Shown: positions 11,601 to 20,722, counted from the first letter of the stretch. The stretch: 64,000 bases of DNA from Amaurobius ferox (GCA_951213105.1 OX578145.1:13212707-13276706); one strand, 5' to 3'. Numbers and translations are program-made. The notes: generated by a model not told the origin, from the sequence alone.

Positions 11601-12150
11601 AATACCTTTAAAATTTAATTCATCTTTATATTGCTCATATTTTGACACTCTTTGAGGATCTTTTTTTACAGGATGAATTGCTGATAATATAGATCACATA
11701 AAACATTTATTATCTTTATTTTTTACATTTATTATAGCTTGTTTAGATTTAATGTTTTCAGGTAAATCAATATAACTTGATCCTGTCAAGGGTTGATACT
11801 TATTTATTCTCAATTCCAAAAATTTAATTTCTTTAAGACTCCAACCAGATCCTATTGATATAAAATCATCAGATTTATTTATTAAGTTGTCAATAACATA
11901 ATCATAAAAAGTATGTAAATCCTTAGATTTTAATATAATTTGATTCTCAGTTTTGAATGTAAATTCTTGAATTTCTTCATTCTATTTATACAAACAAAAC
12001 AATTTAAAATTTACCTTTATACCATTAAATTCTTCCAAAATTTGCTTTATTTTTTTTATTACAACCTTTCTTTTCTCTTCTAAAAATTCTAGAGGGATTT
12101 TAATATTATTACAATTATTAATTCTATATGATCTTAATCTAGATCTGGGG
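8672..12150 (-). pseudogene. Protein-primed DNA polymerase B, broken
   Basis: Family B replicative polymerase that would copy the element using a protein primer. From the N-terminus (near 12150) downward: a conserved N-terminal region; a Cys/His region (CDRCLNHFYSEERLKIHEEYC, about 11325-11390); 3'-5' exonuclease block YADFES; a Cys-pair and HNH-like region (CHICEKQ; DHCHITG) with HNLTGYDSH; third exonuclease block YVKTDVLILTDVF. Then come polymerase motifs YLDANNLYGWAMSQYLP, NNSVFGKTMEN and YMDTDSF (9220-9240), and a C-terminal segment with SFEDYKDCLLNKK. Breaks: an in-frame TAG at 11982, TGA replacing a Trp codon near 11690, frameshifts near 9720 and 9300, and two in-frame stops near 9160-9175. 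Catalytic motifs are all still visible. The total of about 1,150 residues is normal for Polinton enzymes. Confidence 0.92.
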
Positions 12151-12230
12151 AAAAAAAACGTGGAAAAGGGATATATCAACCTTGGGAATTAGTAACAAAA
12201 TGATTGAAGAAAATATGAAAATGAAAAAGG
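12150..12230. promoter_or_regulatory. Divergent intergenic region of the Polinton (putative promoter)
   Basis: The polymerase is read leftward and the protease/capsid cluster rightward from this short gap, so promoters for both would have to lie here or within the neighbouring 5' ends. No specific element can be named with confidence. The stretch holds an A-run and GGAAAAGGGATATATC. Confidence 0.25.
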
Positions 12231-12633
12231 ATTTAGAGGTGTATATTTACCTCCGATTTATTACCTAAAACAATAGGAAAATTTGAAAATGAAATCATTA
12301 ATTTAGATGTATCAACAGATCCTGGAACTCATTGGGTTTGTTATTATAATGATCCTAAATATAAATATGTGGAATATTTTGATCCGTTTGGTGAATATGA
12401 CAATATGAAGAAAGACTATATTGCTAAAAATATTAAATCATTTCTTGTTACATCTAATAAAAAAAAATAGGTCATAATGATAGTTTTTTACAGAAATCTA
12501 CATCTGTAAAATGTGGTTTATTTTGTATGAAATATATAAGAGAAAGGAATAAAGGTAAATCACCTAAAAATGTTCTCAAATCATTTCCTACACAAAAACC
12601 CAGTGACTATAATGAAAATTTTGTTCTGTATAA
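12230..12633 (+). pseudogene. Adenain-like cysteine protease, frameshifted
   Basis: The maturation protease of Polintons, related to the adenovirus protease and the Ulp1 fold; it would cleave capsid precursors. Visible landmarks: FRGVYLPP at about 12231, the catalytic His in GTHWVCYYN (about 12318-12345), an acidic residue in YVEYFDPFGEY, the oxyanion Gln in FLQKS (about 12488) and the nucleophile Cys in VKCGLFCMKYI. The reading frame changes near 12275 and again at the A-run near 12465, where a TAG follows eight A's. The stop at 12631-12633 overlaps the next start (ATAAATGATAA). Residue order and spacing match the family; length is about 135 residues. Confidence 0.85.
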
Positions 12634-13337
12634 ATGATAATATTAAAATCTGAAGGTCATGAGAAATCAGAGGAATTTACTGTAAATTTTATTACATCTC
12701 TAAAATTAAAAAAATTAGCTTTACAATCGTTTTCTATGGAAGCTTCATGGTTTAATATAAGTGAGAATTATAGAAATAACATATTTAGAATATATAAATT
12801 AGGCACAGATATAACAATTGTTATGTCAAATGGTAATTATACTATAAGAGGTTTAAATGAGTATATAATAAAAATATTCGTTGAGGATCCACCTGTGAAA
12901 TTTGGTATTATTGAAGCAAAACAAAGAATAGCTATTAAACTGAAAAAAGGTTGGGTAATTGATTTTACAAAAAGTAACTTTCATAAAATTATAGGCTTTT
13001 TAAAACCTACATATGGAAGTTATGATGAAGAAACAGAGGTTGAAGGTGAACATATAGCTGATATATATCCAATGGAAATGATAATATTTATATTCACTGT
13101 GATGTTGTAAAAGGATCTTTAATAAATCAATATAATTCAGAAGTCATATATTCTTTCACTAATAAAAACCCTCCAGGTAGTATAATTTCAAAATAATTTA
13201 ATAATTGGATATATTATCCTGTTAAAACGGATCCTGTTGAAAGAATAAAAATGAGAATTACTAATCAAAAAGGTGAATTAATTGATTTAAATAAAGGAGC
13301 TGTAGAATTTAATTTTATACCTAATTTTTCTTCATAA
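12634..13337 (+). pseudogene. Candidate minor capsid (penton-like) protein, frameshifted
   Basis: A 158-residue frame starting MIILKSEGHEKSEEFTVNF, followed in other frames by HCDVVKGSLINQYN (about 13095-13135) and YSFTNKNPPGSIISK, and a tail ending in FNFIPNFSS. The gene would be about 230 residues. The opening, with hydrophobic strands, an IRGLNEYI helix-like stretch and DFTKSNFHKIIGFLKP, recalls the single-jelly-roll minor capsid protein that follows the protease in many Polintons. Breaks: a frameshift near 13075-13090 and an in-frame TAA near 13195. Assignment rests on position, size and general resemblance. Confidence 0.5.
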
Positions 13338-13341
13338 ATAA

Positions 13342-13491
13342 ATGAATAAACATAGATTATATAGAAAAAGTAAAAAAATACAAATATTTTTAAAGGTGAG
13401 AACAGAACCTATTATTAAAGCACAGAATAAATTAAATGAAATATTTTCAATGAAAAAGAAAGGAGGCGGTTTAAAAATTCTTCCTAAATAA
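13342..13491 (+). CDS. Small basic Gly-Gly-Gly protein (49 aa)
   Basis: A tiny intact frame sitting between two structural genes, with TAAATAAATG at both its own start and that of the next gene. It is strongly basic (many Lys and Arg) and has MKKKGGGLKILPK at its C-terminus. Adenain-type proteases cut after Gly pairs, so the GGG could be a maturation site. A role like a basic core or packaging peptide is an inference from charge, position and this motif. Confidence 0.55.
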   Translation: MNKHRLYRKSKKIQIFLKVRTEPIIKAQNKLNEIFSMKKKGGGLKILPK

Positions 13492-14817
13492 ATGCAAAAG
13501 ATTTATGATTTGAGTGATACACATTATTATCATAATGATCATATTAAAAGTTATGAATTAAGAGAAATTCATCCAAAAGAACATAGTTCAGATGAGAATG
13601 CCACCTATGTTTTTCATATTAATGATACTAAAGCAAAAATTTTATATTCTAGAGGATATCTTGAACAAAAATTAAAAATTACAAAAAATGATAAATCATC
13701 CATTGGAAACGAAAATGTGAGTCTGGTAAATGGTGGAGGTTTTATCAAAACTTTAAAAGTACATATAGGAGATACCGAAATTGAATCAAATACACAGTCC
13801 AATTTTTCAATCCTGAATCATGCTTTAAGATTAACTCATTATACTCCTGATTATACAACATCACAAGCTCAAGATGAATTTTTTTATCTAGATACATCTG
13901 TTTCAACTGACCGAAAAGAGTTAAAATATGATGGTACTTTAGAAGATACTACTAAAATAACTGATTTTTTTAATAATTTGAAAATGAATAAAGATTATAA
14001 CGAAGGATTCACAAAGAGATGGGAACTAACGAAAGATAGCAATGTCATTAAAATATGGACACCTTTAAAAGATATAATCGATTTCTTTAGAGAATATGAA
14101 AAGGTAATTTCTGGTTTTGAAGTGAAAATAAGAATATGATATATACTGATATAGGAAATGTTAATTATAAGGTAGTAGTTGAAGGTTTAACCTTGCATTT
14201 ACCTTATATAGAATTTAAAAATTCTGCAGAAAGTGTGTTTATGGAATCCTTTCTATCTGATAAAGATATAGAGGTAAATTGGGATCGATATAGATTTAAG
14301 ATGGTAGGCCCCCTATAAAAGCGATAGTGGATCTGTCACAGCAACTACAGCCTCAGATGAAGTTTTAGGTGTCTATGTTATTCCTCAGTACGTTGAAAGA
14401 GATGGTAATTATGAAAAAAATAATATGATATTTGATAATATAGATATGACTGAATGCTGGTTGATGATTAATAATAAACAAATTCCTCTTATGCGTTACA
14501 AAACGAATTTTACCGATAAAGATTATAATAGAGTGTATGAAGCTCTTTTACATGCAGGATTAAATGATATTAATACAGAAACAGGATGTTTGATAAATAA
14601 GAAGAATTTTGGTGATATGTATACTATTTGTTATTTTGACTTATCAAATCATGAAAACTATACCGATTTAAATAATTTAGATATTGAATTTAATTGGTAG
14701 AGATTAATGAATACTCAAAAGGAATATAAGCTTTATTTTATTTTTAAAGAAAGAAAGAGATGTTTTATAAATTTGAAAAATAAAACTATAACAATGGTTA
14801 AGAGTTTAAAATCATAA
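13492..14817 (+). pseudogene. Major capsid protein (double jelly-roll), frameshifted
   Basis: Three successive pieces make one gene of about 440 residues: 13492-14139, 14136-14318 and about 14325-14817. The first has SLVNGGGFIKTLKVHIGDTE, the HYTPDY motif and FFYLDTS, then IWTPLKDIIDFFREYEKV. The second has an LTLHLPYIEF strand. The third has ECWLMINNKQIPLMRY, a NFTDKDYNRVYEALL stretch and YTICYFDLSN. These match the order of conserved blocks in Polinton major capsid proteins, which form hexameric capsomers. Breaks: frameshifts at about 14136 and 14310, and an in-frame TAG at 14698-14700. The piece after the TAG stays in frame to 14817 and could also be a separate 36-residue protein. Confidence 0.8.
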
Positions 14818-14834
14818 AATTAATGTTATAATAA

Positions 14835-15708
14835 ATGAGTGCTTATTATCCACCTTATGATGATCAAATGAAAGAAGGGCCTATTGGACCTCCAGGTATA
14901 GGTTTTAAATTACTGGATGATGGAAATTATGATATGGAAAATAGAATTTTAAAAAATTGTGAAAATCCTATAGATGATTCAGATTTAACCACTAAAAGTT
15001 TCGTTTTGAATAAAATAGAGAATAATCATTTTGAATTGAGAAATCTTATAGAAACTAAATATGATAAGGATTTTTTATCCTTTACTGAAGAAACAGGTAA
15101 GAGAATAAAAGAATTAGATGAAACAACTTTACATTCTTCAGAAGGAAAACCTTACGATGCAAAAGGAAAAAGAATAGGAAATGTAGCAGATCCTAAAGAT
15201 GATAAAAATGTTGTGAATAAAAGATATTTTGAAAAAAATACATTAATATTACAGAATGATAAATTTGATGCAAAAGGAAAAAAATAGGTAATGTAGCAGG
15301 CCCAGAATATGATAAAGATGCTGTCAATAAAATATATTTAGACAATAGAGATATCTGGATTACCGTAGAAGATCTTATTTTTACAGATGGAGAATTTACA
15401 AAAGTAAATTTCAACATGATGAGTTCTAAATTACTGGATCAAGAGATGCGATTAACTACAGATATGTATATGAAAATTTCTATATATATAGCTATATATG
15501 ATGCAGTAGAAAGTAAATATATATATATAATAAAAGTCCACTGATATCATTAGAAATTAATGGTAAGGTATTTTTAGAAGCTCATACAGATACAGTAACC
15601 TATTTTGCTTATGGAAAACGTGATGATATCATCACATTATGGATAAAATCTGACGGTAAATTAAACACTTTAAAACCTTATATGCATATTGAAAAAATCC
15701 CTTTCTAA
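14835..15708 (+). pseudogene. Fibre-like protein with collagen-type start, frameshifted
   Basis: Begins MSAYYPPYDDQMKEGPIGPP, a short Gly-Pro-rich collagen-like stub. A stretch common in phage and virus tail fibres follows: a DAKGKRIGNVADPKDDKNVV block ahead of NKRYF. It is repeated as a near copy, DAKGKKIGNVAGPEYDKDAV (about 15268-15330). A C-terminal domain ends near 15708 with PYMHIEKIPF. Such proteins usually form trimers that bind the host surface; that role is inferred. Frames change at about 15285 and 15480-15540, the latter near a TATATA tract. It stands directly behind the capsid gene, as expected for a virion gene. Confidence 0.55.
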
Positions 15709-15725
15709 AATACGTTCACCAATAA

Positions 15726-16376
15726 ATGGATATCGATTGGAATGCATTTTCCAGAAATAATTTATCTGAAGATGTAATTAGAAATCTTAAAGATCATGTA
15801 AATTGGGATTTAATTTTTCAATATTCATCACTGTCTGATTCTTTTATTGAAGAATTTGCTCAACCTGATGATTGGCCTAAAATTTCTAGATATCAAAAAT
15901 TATCAGAAGATTTTATAGAAACATGTAAAGATAAAGTAGATTGGGAAAACATTTCTCATTACCAAACTTTAAGTAACGAAATTATCATAAAATTTTCTAA
16001 TCATTTAGATTTATATAAAGTATCAATGTTTCAAAATCTTACAGAAGATACCATGAGAGAATTAAAAGATGATTTAAATTGGCTGTATATAACTAGACAT
16101 CAAACATTTAGTGAAAATTTTATAGAAGAATTTATGCATAAATTAGATTTTTGTTATTTAATTAAATACAAATTTGATCTATTACCTGATCACTTTTTTA
16201 ATGTTTATTGGAAAAAAATACAAGCTATACAGATGAGTGAATTAAATAAAAAGTTTGGTCATCATGAAATAGAACCTTACAGAGAAAAAATTATTGAAGA
16301 GATTTGTGAAGTTAAAAAAGTGTTGAGAGAATGTGTTTATCTTTTGAGACAATTAACTAACAAAGATGAAAAATAA
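15726..16376 (+). CDS. W-repeat protein, giant-virus-like (216 aa)
   Basis: Intact frame made of about seven units of roughly 22-24 residues on the pattern W-x2-I-x2-Y-Q-x-L-S-E-x-F-I-x2-F-x-D-x2 (for example WPKISRYQKLSEDFIETCKD, WENISHYQTLSNEIIIKFSN). A C-terminal helical tail lacks the repeat and contains KKVLRECVYLLRQL. Repeats of this WxxIxxYQxLSExFI type are known from large DNA viruses. Function is unknown; a protein-binding helical solenoid is plausible. It is one of the few unbroken genes of this Polinton. Its start follows an AATAAATG context. Confidence 0.7.
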   Translation: MDIDWNAFSRNNLSEDVIRNLKDHVNWDLIFQYSSLSDSFIEEFAQPDDWPKISRYQKLSEDFIETCKDKVDWENISHYQTLSNEIIIKFSNHLDLYKVSMFQNLTEDTMRELKDDLNWLYITRHQTFSENFIEEFMHKLDFCYLIKYKFDLLPDHFFNVYWKKIQAIQMSELNKKFGHHEIEPYREKIIEEICEVKKVLRECVYLLRQLTNKDEK

Positions 16377-16403
16377 ATATTTTATAATAATGTTTCTAAA
16401 TAA

Positions 16404-17757
16404 GTGAATGTTATATATAATAATGGTATAAAAAAACATTTATCTCTTTCTTAAATATAGAGAATCCTGCTGAAGTGAAATCTATTTTTTTATTAAATTA
16501 TAATTCACTTGATGGTATAGAAAATTTAACTAATTTAAAAGAATTATATTGTGAGGGAAATAAATTAACGTCAGGAATAGAAAATTTAATAAATTTAGAA
16601 ATATTATCTTGTGGAGGTAATAAATTAACGTCACTTGAAGGAATAAAAAATTTAATAAATTTAGAAAAATTATATATTGTGGAGACAATAAATTAGCTTC
16701 ACTTGAAGAAATAGAAAATTTAATAAATTTAGGAGAATTATATTGTGAAGGAAATAAAATAACTTCACTTGAAAGAATAAAAAATTTAATAAATTTAAAA
16801 AAACTATATATTGTGGAGACAATAAATTAACTTCACTTGAAGGAATAGAAAATTTAACAAATTTAGGAGAATTCTATTGTGGAGAAAATAAATTAACTTC
16901 ACTTGAAGGAATAGAAAATTTAATAAATTTAGAAGAATTATATTGTATGACGTGTAGATGAACTTCACTTGAAGGAATAGAAAATTTAACAAATTTAGGA
17001 TAATTATATTGTGGAGAAAATAAATTAACTTCACTTGAAGGAATAGAAAATTTAATAAATTTAAAAGTATTAGATTGTAGAAAAAATAAATTAACTTCAT
17101 TTGAAGGAATAGAAAATTTAATAAATATAGTATTATTAGATTGTAGAGAAAATGATATTACATCTCTAAATGAATTAATATTTTTGTCTAGAATATATAA
17201 AGTATGGTATGATGAAGATAAAATAAATTTACCCGCTATTTTAAGAATACGACTATTTCATATTAATGTATATAATGACTCTCAAAATGTACATAATACA
17301 TATATTCAAAAATCTTTGAGAGAGACTATCATAAAATTATTAAATACAGAAATTACATATGATTTAGATGAATGCATTAAAGAATTAGGTATAAAAATTA
17401 AAAGACACTTACTGGAGGAAGAATTCCATAATATTAAATTTAGAGAGATATTAGTTGTTGTGTTTAATAGAATTTTAAAAAATGAGAATAAAAACGAAAT
17501 TATAAAAGTGTTAAAAGATGAACTAAAAGAGGCTGATGATAAATGTTTTGTTGGGAAAGTAACTAGAATAATTAATGTACTAAATGGATTTGATCCTGAT
17601 GTTTCTATTACAATATCTGATAATGAACAAAAAATATTATAGCTGAAAAAATATTTAGAGAGTCAAAGTCTGATGAAGAATACAGAGAAAAACTTAAAAA
17701 GAGATGGAAGAAAGAGGTTTTACAGATTATGAAGAATGGGTGAATTTATATTTATAA
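16404..17757 (+). pseudogene. Leucine-rich-repeat protein, broken
   Basis: From about 16505 to 17165 there are about ten units of 22 residues on the pattern LTSLEGIENLINLEELYC-x-ENK. A non-repeat C-terminal domain follows, with RLFHINVYND, CFVGKVTRIINVLNGFDPDV and a final EERGFTDYEEWVNLYL ending at 17757. LRR proteins with this style of C-terminal domain occur in giant viruses, where they may contact host proteins. Breaks: a GTG at 16404 stands where sister genes have ATG in the TAAATAAATG context, several frameshifts and stops lie inside the repeats (for example near 16690, 16827 and 17002), and one lies at 17640. About 450 residues when whole. Confidence 0.75.
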
Positions 17758-17782
17758 AAATGAGTTATTTAAAAAAATAGCT

Positions 17783-18130
17783 AAATGGCCCATCAGGCCC
17801 CAGGGGGTGATCTGAAAGTCCGGTTCTAACAGCTGTTTTAGAATTCTAGAACCAGAGTTCCAGATCACCCTTGGACCAGGCCCACTGACCAAGGAAATGG
17901 ACAATACAAACATATAACATACAGGACATAGAATCTACAAGATTCAACCCACCACTTACTATTTTTCGATGATTGCCACTCTTTTGGATCAACGACTAGA
18001 GTAGCTGACGTCATTTTTGGCAATAAACCATCAACCCGAATTGATTAACAATCCGGGGAGAGATTTGAACCGGGGGGCCTTTATATCAATAGCCCCGCGT
18101 GTTACCGTTGTGCCATGGGTACCCGATATA
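17783..18130 (-). mobile_element. tRNA-derived SINE inside the Polinton
   Basis: GC-richer island in the AT-rich element. On the minus strand it starts near 18128 with a tRNA-like head: A box TGGCACAACGG, an anticodon-stem-like GGGGC/GCCCC pair and B box GGTTCAAATCT. An unrelated body follows. The 3' domain is a long inverted repeat (about 17786-17885) whose core pairs GGTGATCTGGAAC with a matching arm. No clean target duplication is seen. The head is not a working tRNA because the anticodon loop is too long and the acceptor stem incomplete. It landed between the LRR gene and the last Polinton gene. Confidence 0.65.
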
Positions 18131-18286
18131 TGAAGTACTATTCATTAATATAACCTTTACATTTGAAAAAACAACTTTAAACGAGTCATTTTTCAAGCAG
18201 AATACTTTAAAAGATCAATAGCTTTAATTTATTTGATCGAAAAATAGCGAAAATAATGTTTATAAAACGTTATAAATATTTTTAAA

Positions 18287-18541
18287 ATGAGAAATATATA
18301 CTATCCGTTTGATGCTGTCATCTGTTTGATGCTGCCATCTAACGAAAAAAATCTGCAACAAGTTAAACAAATATTATTTTCCCTTCACACTATGAAGGAC
18401 GTCATAGAGCGTTATCAAGACTACTTCTACTCAAGGTTGAATAAATACACTTCCTGTCGACTCACCGTGATGATAAAACAAATCAAAAGTCGCTTCTTAA
18501 ATGGAAGAGTTCTGAACGAATATGAATTAGACAAAGCTTAA
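18287..18541 (+). CDS. Small uncharacterised Polinton protein (84 aa)
   Basis: An intact frame of 84 residues next to the right terminal repeat, in the place where many Polintons keep an integrase. It has no integrase features. Mostly helical-looking and basic, with ILFSLHTMKDVIERYQDYFY and CRLTVMIKQIKSRFLNG. Its last residues (NEYELDKA) fall inside the inverted repeat and echo those of the 93-aa gene at the other end. No family is recognised. Confidence 0.5.
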   Translation: MRNIYYPFDAVICLMLPSNEKNLQQVKQILFSLHTMKDVIERYQDYFYSRLNKYTSCRLTVMIKQIKSRFLNGRVLNEYELDKA

Positions 18542-19795
18542 TCACTTTTTAATTAAAATCTCTATAATTCAGCGGGGGGGGGGCGTCACCCCCACTATAA
18601 TTATCATATGTTTTGTATATTCATAATGATTTCATATTTTTATAATTATTTTTAATTTTATAAAAAATGTTTAGATTTAGTTAAACATTTTCTATTATAT
18701 ATATGGGGGGGGGGGTGTCTCAACCCCACCCTTTAAAAACAGAGGACTTCCATTCATTTGGTCACGCATTTATTTTAAATAATTCTCTGCATACTTTTAA
18801 TAGTCTAGCTTTTTAACTAAAACTGTTAAAAGGTACACATTTTTAATATATTAGTCCATTCATTTGGCCAGGCATTTATTTTATCACTGTGAAATCATAC
18901 TTTTAATAGTCTAGCTTTTTAACTAAAATAAAGAAGTTCTAGGACGGATACAACACTCAATATGAATTAAAAAGAACTTTAAAAAATCACGATTTTGAAA
19001 CAAGATGGATGCCATATATCATTTTGAAGTGGGTCATGTGATCGTTTCATATCATGGTCACGTGATCGTTTCATATAAGATGTGTAATTATTATTTTAAT
19101 TTTTATTTAAAAAACTACTGAATATATTTCGCTGAATTTTTTTTTATATATTTTATGGAACAATTTGAATATTACCTAAAATTTTCGAAGCAATTTGTGA
19201 ATTTTAAATCCGCTTCAAAAATGTTTGAAAAATTAGGTTCCATAGGGTTCAATGTATTTCATTTTTTCAACCCGGGTTCAATCCAAAACTAATTGGGTGA
19301 TATTATTCATTTATATTCCCATAGATTCTACAGATCGTCTGAACAACATACTAAAATTTCATTTTGATTAAGTCATTTTTACGGCAGTTATCGTGCTAAC
19401 GGACAGACAGACAGACAGAATGAATGAACAAAGTCATAAACACTTTTCAACTTTGTTGTAAAGTGTTAAAAAGGTACACATTTTTAATATATTAGAGGAC
19501 TTCCATTCATTTGGAGGTCCTCTTTTTTCACGCATTTATTTTAAATAATTCACTGTGAAATCATACTTTTAATAAGTCTAGCTTTTTAACTAAAAAAGTT
19601 CAGTAATTCACTGTTAATATTTGGTCTAAATGTAAAAAAGGTATTTATACACCTTTTTTAGCTATAAAATCATGTTTTTAATATTAATATGGATCGAAAC
19701 CTTTTTTTTTTTATAAAAAAAGATACAATAAGCTATAAAATCATGTTTTTTAGTGTAAAAAGGGTCTGTGCGCTCATACGGGTGTATGGATACTA
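18520..19795. repeat. Polinton right terminal inverted repeat (interrupted)
   Basis: Inverted match to 7752-8415. It runs from the final codons of the 84-aa gene through a long G-run, the AACCCCACCCTTTAAAAACA block and the repeated GTCTAGCTTTTTAACTA units to the terminal ...GGTGTATGGATACTA. A foreign repeat of about 540 bases (18929-19467) splits it. Several bases and one tandem unit also differ from the left arm. Confidence 0.9.
18929..19467 (+). mobile_element. Unclassified 540-bp repeat X, inserted in the Polinton TIR
   Basis: The left repeat shows the uninterrupted sequence, so the insertion limits are clear to a few bases. The insert starts with a TCTAGGACGGATACAACA phrase, has GTGGGTCATGTGATCG in the middle, and ends in a GACAGACAGACAGACA tract followed by TTGTTGTAAAGTGTT. 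A second copy occupies 62752-64000. It is non-coding. Confidence 0.75.
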
Positions 19796-19805
19796 TTAAT
19801 CACAG

Positions 19806-19965
19806 ACCAGATGCAGTGAGGACACTAGGTTAATACACAGCGATTGTTGATGATCAAAATGCAGTGAGAACATTTATCAAATGCAGCGAGGACACTTATC
19901 AGATGCAGTGAGGACACTGAGGAGAGTGACACAATTATTGAGTATCAAAATGCAGTAAAGCCACT
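19806..19965 (+). repeat. Degenerate short tandem repeat (ATGCAGTGAGGACACT)
   Basis: About five irregular units of the phrase ATGCAGTGAGGACACTTATCA begin just outside the Polinton right end. Units vary in length and sequence. Confidence 0.6.
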
Positions 19966-20167
19966 TTGATATAATTGTGCTGAAAGTGCACACTTGCTAT
20001 TTATTGGTGCATTCATTTGATGATTCGAAATTCTGGTTAGGTGATGGCTGCGCTGAAAGTCAACGATTATGGATGGCATATATTCTTGTATCTATAAACA
20101 GGGTGCTTGCTCATTGGCTTGCCCCAGAATTATAGTTTCTACGGAAAACAGTGTAGCAGCGGCGGAC

Positions 20168-20585
20168 TTTGAGTCATACGACTTTTTCACGTTTTTACTG
20201 CATGCTGGCTAACTCTCAAATCATCTCATCTTGTCACAAACTCTCACACTGGAGTTACACAACTTGTTCATTCCCTCTGTAATCTCAAAACACCTTTTAT
20301 GATTCGCTTTTGGTGACGGATAGGATGGTAGCTGTTTATTTATACTATGTAAACACTGGTTTGCGCCAATCCACTACATTCAAAGTGCTTTATTACCTTT
20401 ATCGACACTTGTAGCTAAAATATCAACATGCCATGCGACATGATAGAGTTTGAGTCATGCTGTTTTCACGTTTTTACTGCTTGCTGCGGCTAACCATCGA
20501 ATCATATCCTCTTGTCACAAACACTCACTCTGTGGATACATAAATTGTCCATTTTTCCTGTAATTTCACTCTTCTTTTCAAGGAA
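20168..20585 (+). repeat. Direct repeat of about 140 bp
   Basis: The segment at 20168-20312 (TTTGAGTCATACGACTT start, TTTTTCACGTTTTTACTGC, CTTGTCACAAACTCTCAC) recurs at 20446-20585 with moderate divergence. The DNA between and around the two units shows no gene. Confidence 0.65.
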
Positions 20586-20722
20586 GGGGATTCTATAAGG
20601 ATTAAAAAATTCTATCCCCGACTTCTTAAAGTCTTTTTAAAGCAGTGTCTTCTCCGGAAAAATATTAGCCAAACATTTCAATAACAGCCTGGCTGATTGC
20701 GATCGGTAACTGGAGCTGGCGG

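Larger units (their letters stand above)
7752..19795. mobile_element. Polinton/Maverick DNA transposon
   Basis: A 12-kb element bounded by long terminal inverted repeats that begin TAGTATCCATACACCC on the left and end with its reverse complement on the right. Between them lie genes diagnostic of Polintons: a protein-primed family B DNA polymerase on the minus strand, then protease, capsid and fibre-like genes on the plus strand. Polintons are self-synthesising transposons that are also regarded as integrated virus relatives. Typical Polintons also encode a retroviral-type integrase and an FtsK/HerA-type ATPase; neither can be found here. Most genes carry frameshifts or stops. A SINE and a roughly 540-bp repeat have inserted later. 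Confidence 0.92.

Noticed and set aside
16804..17100. A 98-residue Leu/Phe-rich frame opposite the LRR gene
   Set aside because: It is the reverse complement of the repeated LRR units and not an independent gene.
18050..18130. A tRNA gene on the minus strand
   Set aside because: A and B boxes are present, but the anticodon loop is too long and the acceptor stem is incomplete. It continues into a SINE body.
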